Source: Micromonospora inaquosa
GTDB taxonomy: Bacteria > Actinomycetota > Actinomycetes > Mycobacteriales > Micromonosporaceae
DNA: 57,469 nucleotides
NCBI RefSeq assembly: GCF_003857055.1
Contig: NZ_QGSZ01000148.1
Span: 1 to 57,469, forward strand
Direction of reading: 5' to 3'
The notes beneath the pieces are model-generated. The model did not search any database, had not been told where the DNA came from, and worked only from the letters and a program-made list of their open reading frames with translations. The number at the start of each line of letters is the position of its first letter. The first letter of the stretch is position 1. Made by a program: the position numbers and the translations under genes. Shown here piece after piece: positions 52,399-57,469 of the stretch.

Positions 52399-52860
52399 TC
52401 AGCCGCCCAGCGCCCGCAGCGCCCGGTCCGCGTGATCGTTCATGCTCACCTCACTGTGGATCACCTCGATGACCCGCCGGTCGGCGCCGATCACGAACGT
52501 CATCCGCTTCATGCTCAACGGCCCCAACGGCACCCGCCGCTTGACCCCGAACTGCTGCGCCACCGCGCCGTCCACGTCCGACAGCAGCGGATAGTCGAAG
52601 CCGTGCAGCTTCGAGAACTCGGCCTGCTTCGCCACCGGATCCCGGCTGATGCCCACCCGCGACGCGCCCAACGCCGTGAACTCCGCCGCGAGGTCGCGGA
52701 AGTGGCAGCTCTCCGCGGTGCACCCCCGCGTCATCGCCGCCGGGTAGAAGAACAGCACCACCGGCCCGGCCGCCAGGAACTCCGACAGTCGCCGCGGCGT
52801 GCCCGTCTCATCCGGCAGCTCGAAATCCTGCACCACGTCGCCGACACCGACACCCGCCAC
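52399..52860 (-). CDS. Peroxiredoxin, BCP/PrxQ type
   Basis: A 153-aa thiol peroxidase that reduces hydroperoxides. The peroxidatic Cys47 lies in MTRGCTAESCHFRD, with resolving Cys52 five residues later, the atypical PrxQ pair. FELPDETG, the VVLFFYPAAMT strand and GISRDPVAKQAEF are family segments. The start is a GTG at 52860. A patatin remnant lies just upstream. Confidence 0.9.
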   Translation of the reverse strand: MAGVGVGDVVQDFELPDETGTPRRLSEFLAAGPVVLFFYPAAMTRGCTAESCHFRDLAAEFTALGASRVGISRDPVAKQAEFSKLHGFDYPLLSDVDGAVAQQFGVKRRVPLGPLSMKRMTFVIGADRRVIEVIHSEVSMNDHADRALRALGG

Positions 52861-53008
52861 CGCGCACCTCCATCGCCGGATCGACCGCTGCCCGATCGAC
52901 CGCGCGGTGAGCGTAAGCGATCACGCCCAGAGCGCCGTCACCTCGTCGGCCCGGGTTCCCCCGGCCCGCGGTCACCCCGCCACCGCCGAGCACCAACGCC
53001 CGCCGCAT
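52861..53008 (-). pseudogene. Patatin-like phospholipase N-terminal remnant
   Basis: ATG 53008, with an AGGAG SD, starts MRRALVLGGGGVTAG, the oxyanion-hole glycine motif at the very front of patatin-like phospholipases (usually LGGGGVxG). After about 13 residues the similarity stops and the frame has no GxSxG serine. It runs on into the peroxiredoxin region without a patatin body, so only the 5' end of a patatin gene survives. Confidence 0.6.
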
Positions 53009-53087
53009 GTGACTCTCCTCTCGACGACCGGCCCGCGCCGGTCGCGGTAGCGTCGGCGCAGTCCTTGCGCAGACACTGGGAGGCACC

Positions 53088-53816
53088 GTGGCACCCGTCA
53101 CCGTCATCACCGGCGGCGGCCGGGGCATCGGCGCGGCCACCGCCCGCCGGCTCGCCACCGCCGGCCATCACGTCGCCCTGTGTTACCGCCGCGACGAGGC
53201 CGCCGCCACCGCCGTCCTGGCCGACCTGCGGGCCGCCGGAGCACAGGCCATCGCGGTACGCGCCGACACCACCGACCCCGAGCAGGTGCGCGCCCTGTTC
53301 GACGCGGCCGCCGAGCTCGGCCCGCTCACCGGCCTGGTCAACAACGCCGGCGTCACCAGCCTCATCGGGCCCTTCACCGAGCTGCGCGTCGAGGACCTGC
53401 GCCGCGTCGTCGACGTCAACCTCGTCGGCTACGTCCTCTGCGCCCAGCAGGCCGCCCGGCGGCTCACCGACGGTGGGGCGATCGTCAACGTCTCGTCGGC
53501 GGCGGCGACCCTCGGCAGCCCGGGGGAGTACGTGCACTACGCCGCCGTGAAGGCCGCCACCGACACCCTCACCGTCGGCCTGGCCAAGGAACTCGCCCCG
53601 AAGGGCATCCGGGTCAACGCGGTCGCCCCCGGCATCGTGCGCACCGACATCCACGCCGACTCCGGGGTGCCCGACCGCGCCGACTCGGCCGTCGCTCGGA
53701 TCCCGCTGGGCCGCGCCGGCGAACCCGACGAGATCGCCGCGGCCATCGCCTGGCTGCTCGGCCCGGACGCCTCGTACGCCACCGGGACCGTGCTGCGCGT
53801 CTCCGGCGGTCTCTGA
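53088..53816 (+). CDS. SDR family oxidoreductase (FabG-like)
   Basis: A 242-aa classical SDR: ITGGGRGIGAATARRLA (TGxxxGIG), LVNNAGVTS, IVNVSSAAATLG (Ser) and YVHYAAVKAATDTL (YxxxK). VNAVAPGIVRTDIH follows. It fits 3-oxoacyl-ACP reductase-like or sugar/steroid dehydrogenases. The start is GTG 53088, with GGGAGG in front. A strong hairpin follows its stop. Confidence 0.88.
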   Translation: MAPVTVITGGGRGIGAATARRLATAGHHVALCYRRDEAAATAVLADLRAAGAQAIAVRADTTDPEQVRALFDAAAELGPLTGLVNNAGVTSLIGPFTELRVEDLRRVVDVNLVGYVLCAQQAARRLTDGGAIVNVSSAAATLGSPGEYVHYAAVKAATDTLTVGLAKELAPKGIRVNAVAPGIVRTDIHADSGVPDRADSAVARIPLGRAGEPDEIAAAIAWLLGPDASYATGTVLRVSGGL

Positions 53817-53822
53817 GCGTGC

Positions 53823-53851
53823 TGCGGGGTGCCGTCGCGCGGCACCCCGCA
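53823..53851. terminator. Bidirectional hairpin after the SDR gene
   Basis: TGCGGGGTGCC and GGCACCCCGCA (perfect 11-bp arms, seven-base loop) between convergent stops at 53816 and 53858. No U-tract. Confidence 0.65.
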
Positions 53852-53857
53852 CGCACC

Positions 53858-53983
53858 TCAGTGGGTGAACAGCTTCGCCGCGGTCACGACGGTCTGCGCG
53901 ACCCCGTAGCCGAGCAGCGCCGCCACCACCAACCAGGAGATCCACAACCGGGCCTGCTGCCCGGGCCGGCTGTCCTCACTCAT
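53858..53983 (-). CDS. MFS transporter small subunit, 41 aa
   Basis: A 41-residue protein with one membrane helix (ARLWISWLVVAALLGYGVAQTV) ending KLFTH. It starts inside the end of the OFA-type MFS gene (4-bp ATGA overlap). Tiny partners like this are known to follow OFA-family transporters in actinobacteria and carry the name MFS transporter small subunit. It is easily missed because of its length. Confidence 0.8.
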   Translation of the reverse strand: MSEDSRPGQQARLWISWLVVAALLGYGVAQTVVTAAKLFTH

Positions 53984-55407
53984 CGCGTGCCACTCCTCTG
54001 CGCCGTCGTGTCGTCGTCTCGTTCCGCGCTCTGTTCCGGGTGCTGCTCCGGTGGTTCGTGGTAGCGCTGCGGCACCGGCCGCACCAGCAGGTTCGCCGCG
54101 AAGCCCACGGCCAACACCGCCACCATCGTGAACAGCGCCGGGCGGTACGCCGCGGCCGTCAGCGAACCCGGCTCGCCCTGCGCGTCGAGGAACCCGTTGA
54201 CGATCAGCGGACCCGCGATCCCCGCCGCCGACCAGGCGGTCAGCAGCCGACCGTGGATCGCACCGACCTGGAAGGTGCCGAACAGGTCCCGCAGGTACGC
54301 CGGCGCGGTCGCGAACCCACCGCCGTAGAACGACAGGATCACGCAGGCCAACAGCACGAACAGCGCCGTCGAGGTCTGCCCGACGAACGCCAGCAACGCG
54401 TACAGCACCATGCCGACACCCAGGTACACCAGGTAGATCGGTTTGCGGCCGATGACGTCCGAGGTGGACGACCACGCGAACCGGCCGGCCATGTTGAACA
54501 GCGACAGCAGACCCACGAACCCGCCGGCCGCCGCGACGGTCACCGTCGAGGTGCCGTTGTCGCGGAAGAAGTCCTGGATCATCGGGCTGGCCTGTTCCAG
54601 GATGCCGATGCCCGCTGTCACGTTGCAGAACAGCACCACCCACAGCAGCCAGAACGAGCGGGTCTTCACCGCGTTCGCCGCCGACACGTTCGCCGTGGTG
54701 ACCAGCGGCTTCGCCGCCACACTCGCCGGGTCGAAGCCGGGCGGACGCCAGCCCTGCGCCGGCACCCGCACGTTCGCCACCCCGAACATCATGATCACGA
54801 AGTAGCCCAGGCCGAGCGTCACGAACAGCCATACCAGGGCGCTGCCCGACGCCGTCGAACCCGCGTTGGCCGGGTCGTAGCCGGCGTCGTAGAACGACAA
54901 CAGTTGCCGCGACAGGGGAGAGGCGACCATCGCCCCGCCACCGAACCCCATGATCGCCAGCCCCGTGGCCAGCCCTGGCCGGTCCGGGAACCACTTGATC
55001 AGGGTGGACACGGGGGAGATGTAGCCGATGCCCAGCCCGATGCCGCCGAGCAGCCCGTAGCCCAGATACAGCAGCCACAGTTGCTTCGTGGCGATGCCCA
55101 GCGAGCCCACCAGGAAACCCGCCGCCCAGAAACAGGCCGAGACGAACATGGCCTTGCGCGGCCCGTTCGCCTCCACCCAGGTCCCGGCGACCGCGGCGGA
55201 CAACCCGAGCATCACGATCGCGATGCTGAAGATCACCCCGATCGCCGTCTGGCTGGTGTCGAAGTGGGCGATCAGGGAGTTCTTGTAGACGCTGGTGGCG
55301 TAGACCTGACCGATACAGAGGTGGATGGCCAACGCCGCCGGCGGGATGAGCCACCGGCTGTAGCCGGGCGGCGCGACGGTGTGCCGACGATCGAGTGCGG
55401 AAAGCAT
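53980..55407 (-). CDS. OFA family MFS antiporter (oxalate/formate-like)
   Basis: A 475-aa transporter with 12 membrane segments. Front HLCIGQVYATSVYKNSL and the middle GLGIGYISPVSTLIKWFPDRPGLATGLAIMGFGGGAM are hallmarks of the oxalate:formate antiporter (OFA) family. Monocarboxylate exchange is likely, the substrate not proven. The gene is linked by a 4-bp overlap to the 41-aa small subunit. zwf lies upstream on the same strand behind a hairpin repeat. Confidence 0.88.
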   Translation of the reverse strand: MLSALDRRHTVAPPGYSRWLIPPAALAIHLCIGQVYATSVYKNSLIAHFDTSQTAIGVIFSIAIVMLGLSAAVAGTWVEANGPRKAMFVSACFWAAGFLVGSLGIATKQLWLLYLGYGLLGGIGLGIGYISPVSTLIKWFPDRPGLATGLAIMGFGGGAMVASPLSRQLLSFYDAGYDPANAGSTASGSALVWLFVTLGLGYFVIMMFGVANVRVPAQGWRPPGFDPASVAAKPLVTTANVSAANAVKTRSFWLLWVVLFCNVTAGIGILEQASPMIQDFFRDNGTSTVTVAAAGGFVGLLSLFNMAGRFAWSSTSDVIGRKPIYLVYLGVGMVLYALLAFVGQTSTALFVLLACVILSFYGGGFATAPAYLRDLFGTFQVGAIHGRLLTAWSAAGIAGPLIVNGFLDAQGEPGSLTAAAYRPALFTMVAVLAVGFAANLLVRPVPQRYHEPPEQHPEQSAERDDDTTAQRSGTR

Positions 55408-55533
55408 GCGCTGCTTCCTCTCCGACGAGGACGAGAAACGTCGCCCCCAACGTGCCCAGATCAGTCGTAAACGGCAAACCTCACCGTCGCCGGACGGTCG
55501 CTCCGCTGAGCTGAGCGGTCAGTCAGCCCCGGA

Positions 55534-55607
55534 ATCGACTCCGCTTCCTGAAAGTCGCGGTGTCCCACCGGGCCGGACACCGCGACATACCGGAAAACCG
55601 AGTCGAT
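55534..55607. repeat. Dispersed hairpin repeat, copy 2
   Basis: Outer arms ATCGACTC and GAGTCGAT, inner perfect 12-bp arms GTCGCGGTGTCC (55554-55565) and GGACACCGCGAC (55575-55586). The block 55545-55565 is identical to 42496-42516, and 55592-55608 matches 42543-42558 apart from one extra A. It lies 16 bp downstream of the zwf stop and may end zwf transcription. Confidence 0.7.
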
Positions 55608-55622
55608 CACGCAGCGTGCGCT

Positions 55623-57002
55623 CTACCGCACGGCCGGGGTGTGCCAGCCGCCGGCCAGCGCGTCGCCGTCCGCCGGACCCCAACTGCCCTTCTCGTACGT
55701 CTGCACCGCCGTCGGCAGATCCAGGATCGGCTCGACGATGCGCCACTCCTGCTCGATCGTCTCGGCCCGCGCGAAGCGCAGGTGCTGCCCGTCCATCGCG
55801 TCGTCGAGCAGCCGCTCGTACGCCTCCTGGCGGCGACCGAAAGCCGCCCCGAAGTCGACGGACAGGTCCACCGGCCGGCTCGCCACCTCGGCGCCCGGGC
55901 TCTTCGCCTGGATCGACATGGTGATGCCGTCACCGCGCCCCAGGCGGAAACGCAACAGGTTCGCGACCCCCGCCGTGCCCCGCTCGGCCGGAATCAACGC
56001 GCGCTGCGGCTGCTTGAACTCGACCACGACCTCCGTGGCCGTCCCCGGCAGGGACTTGCCGGTGCGCAGGTAGAACGGCACCCCCGCCCAGCGGGGGGAG
56101 TCGACAGTCAACCGGGTCGCCACGAACGTCTCCGTGTTCGAATCCGCCGCCACGCCCGGCTCGTCGCGGTAGCCGGCGTACTGCCCCCGGACCGTGGACT
56201 CCGGCGACAGCGGCGCGATCTGCCGCAGCACCGCGGCCTCCGCCTCCCGGAACGCCACGGTGTCCTCGCTGGCCGGCGCTTCCATCGCGATGAGCGCGAC
56301 GACCTGCAGGATGTGGTTCTGCAGCACGTCGCGGGTCGCGCCCACCGTGTCGTAGAAGCCGGCCCGGCCCTGCGTGCCGAAAGCCTCGGCGAGGGTCACC
56401 TGGATGTTGTCGATGTGCTCGTTGTTCCACAACGGCTCGAACAGCCGGTTGGCGAACCGGAAGGCGTAGAGACCCTCGACGGCTTCCTTGCCCAGGTAGT
56501 GGTCGATGCGGAACACCCGCTCCGGTGCGAAGGCCGCGCCCAGCGTGCGATCCAGCTCGCGGGAGGACTGCAGGTCACGCCCGAACGGCTTCTCCACGAT
56601 CACCCGACCCCGGTCGGCCAGACCCACGGCCGCCAGACCCTCGACGACGGCGCCGAACACCGCCGGAGGGATCGCCAGGTAGAAGACCGGCCGCTCGGCG
56701 TCGCGCAGCCGCTCAGCCAGCCGCTGGTACGTCACCGGGTCCGCGTAGTTGCCAGAGATCATCGAAAGGTTGTCCGCCAGCCGATCGAAGGTCTCGTCGT
56801 CGATCTCGTCATTGGCCTCGGTGACGGACTTGCGGGCCATGGTGACCAGCTGCTGATCATCCCAGGGGGAGCGGGCCACGCCGATCACCGGGACGTCGAG
56901 GCGGTCGCGCCGGGTCAACTCGTACAGCGCCGGGAACAGCTTCTTCGAGACGAGATCTCCCGTGACGCCGAACAGCACTACCGCGTCTGAGCGCATGCGC
57001 AT
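55623..57002 (-). CDS. zwf: Glucose-6-phosphate dehydrogenase
   Basis: A 459-aa enzyme oxidising glucose-6-phosphate to 6-phosphogluconolactone with NAD(P)+. LFGVTGDLVSKK (residues 10-21) is the dinucleotide motif, EKPFGRD (137-143) the Lys/Pro loop and RIDHYLGKE (165-173) the active site with the catalytic His. Front MRMRSDAVV allows a start two residues later. It is not joined to tal, pgl or opcA in this window, so it may be an extra isozyme. Confidence 0.92.
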   Translation of the reverse strand: MRMRSDAVVLFGVTGDLVSKKLFPALYELTRRDRLDVPVIGVARSPWDDQQLVTMARKSVTEANDEIDDETFDRLADNLSMISGNYADPVTYQRLAERLRDAERPVFYLAIPPAVFGAVVEGLAAVGLADRGRVIVEKPFGRDLQSSRELDRTLGAAFAPERVFRIDHYLGKEAVEGLYAFRFANRLFEPLWNNEHIDNIQVTLAEAFGTQGRAGFYDTVGATRDVLQNHILQVVALIAMEAPASEDTVAFREAEAAVLRQIAPLSPESTVRGQYAGYRDEPGVAADSNTETFVATRLTVDSPRWAGVPFYLRTGKSLPGTATEVVVEFKQPQRALIPAERGTAGVANLLRFRLGRGDGITMSIQAKSPGAEVASRPVDLSVDFGAAFGRRQEAYERLLDDAMDGQHLRFARAETIEQEWRIVEPILDLPTAVQTYEKGSWGPADGDALAGGWHTPAVR

Positions 57003-57127
57003 GGCACTTCCATTCGATCATGTGCTTCTGATCTTCCGAACGGACAACCGCACGACCCGCTCCGGGAATTCCCCAGCGAGCGGCACACGTGAGGTCGGTG
57101 ACAACGCTGTCTCGACACGCCCTTATG

Positions 57128-57142
57128 TTAAGGAAGGTTTAC
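57128..57142. promoter_or_regulatory. TTAAGGAAGGTTTAC motif upstream of GH20-like gene
   Basis: TTAAGGAAGGTTTAC lies about 50 bp upstream of the secreted-protein start. A similar TTAGGAAxGTTTCCTAA-type sequence is often seen upstream of secreted glycoside hydrolases in actinobacteria, as far as I recall, but only part is present here, so the assignment is tentative. Confidence 0.3.
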
Positions 57143-57193
57143 AGTACAGGCCGGGCGCCGGTAGCCTGCGAGTCTAATCGACGAAGGTCGATC

Positions 57194-57469
57194 ATGACGA
57201 GGCCTGGAGGTACAGTGCGTCGCCGACACACCACCGCACGGCTGCTGGCCATAGCCGCACTCGCGCTACCAGTAATCCTGCCCGCCGCGCCCGCCGCCGC
57301 CACGGCACCCACCACACCAGCCCGACAGCTCAGCGACGTCATCCCCGCACCCGTCGAAACCCGACCCGACACGCACAACACCTTCCGCATCACCCCCCTG
57401 ACCGTCATCCGCACCACCCCCGGCTCAACCGCAGCCTGGAACATCGGCCACCAACTCGCCACCACACTG
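57194..57469 (+). CDS. Secreted beta-N-acetylhexosaminidase-like protein (GH20), partial
   Basis: 92 codons are seen before the right edge. A Sec signal peptide (RRRHTTARLLAIAALALPV, cleavage around APAAATA) is followed by LSDVIPAPVETRPD and FRITPLTVIRTTPG, which matches the start of the GH20 N-terminal domain of beta-N-acetylhexosaminidases. ATG 57194 (AAGG six bases upstream) and GTG 57215 (GGAGG four bases upstream) are both possible starts. Codon use (CTA, CCA, GTA, ACA) is more A-ending than that of the neighbours. Confidence 0.65.
   Translation, partial: MTRPGGTVRRRHTTARLLAIAALALPVILPAAPAAATAPTTPARQLSDVIPAPVETRPDTHNTFRITPLTVIRTTPGSTAAWNIGHQLATTL

Overview
The window is high-GC, gene-dense actinobacterial chromosome with strongly G/C-biased third codon positions and frequent GTG starts. 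It resembles Micromonosporaceae (Micromonospora-like): it has an XRE/DUF5753 plus DUF397 pair, a mycothiol-dependent-type DinB-fold protein, a rifampicin monooxygenase, cytochrome bd genes and long U-less hairpins at gene ends. I saw no rRNA, tRNA, CRISPR array, complete insertion sequence or prophage. The organism is inferred from gene content, not from a marker gene.

Layout. 0-6 kb: a partial zinc-finger/coiled-coil gene; a divergent GPH-type MFS exporter and TetR regulator; a flavin monooxygenase/SDR pair that carries the same 18-bp palindrome as the TetR/MFS intergenic region; then an ECF sigma factor with a SnoaL-like tail. 6-12.4 kb: single accessory genes (DHFR-like, LysE, DUF1992, GNAT, AraC) and a divergent NmrA/TetR pair. 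12.4-17.8 kb: a rox-like rifampicin monooxygenase preceded by a 19-codon leader ORF and a hairpin, an S9 peptidase, a Nudix protein and proline iminopeptidase. 17.8-19.9 kb: a poor-coding, locally AT-rich island with an HNH endonuclease and a decayed fragment of a second HNH copy.

19.9-28.2 kb: repeated regulator/target divergent pairs (HxlR/epoxide-hydrolase-like, LysR/MFS, Rrf2/NAD(P)-binding protein), each with a visible operator-like repeat, then a glycosyltransferase, an aldo/keto reductase and a DinB protein. 28.2-28.65 kb is a rearrangement scar: a perfect 51-bp palindrome, a peptidase E tail and a duplicated DinB tail. 28.65-35.8 kb: GNATs, a small zinc-ribbon gene pair opposite XRE-DUF397, an MFS/MarR pair, Hsp20 with a HAIR-like HspR site, a lone tyrosine recombinase and a VOC protein.

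35.9-45.1 kb: an AidB-like acyl-CoA dehydrogenase, LtrA, thymidine kinase, a UMF1-type MFS, GDPD, SDR with TetR, and a PlsC acyltransferase. 45.2-50.5 kb: cydAB, an Eis-type acetyltransferase, and an ECF sigma factor with a CU044_5270-type membrane partner. 50.6-57.5 kb: divergent MarR genes sharing a four-half-site operator, DUF6319, a peroxiredoxin, a patatin remnant, an SDR, an OFA-type MFS with its 41-aa small subunit, zwf, and the start of a secreted GH20-like protein that runs off the right edge.

The common theme is local control: many short transcription units sit beside their own regulator, with an operator-like inverted or direct repeat between them. Two intergenic hairpins, about 13 kb apart, share sequence blocks and look like members of a dispersed repeat family.
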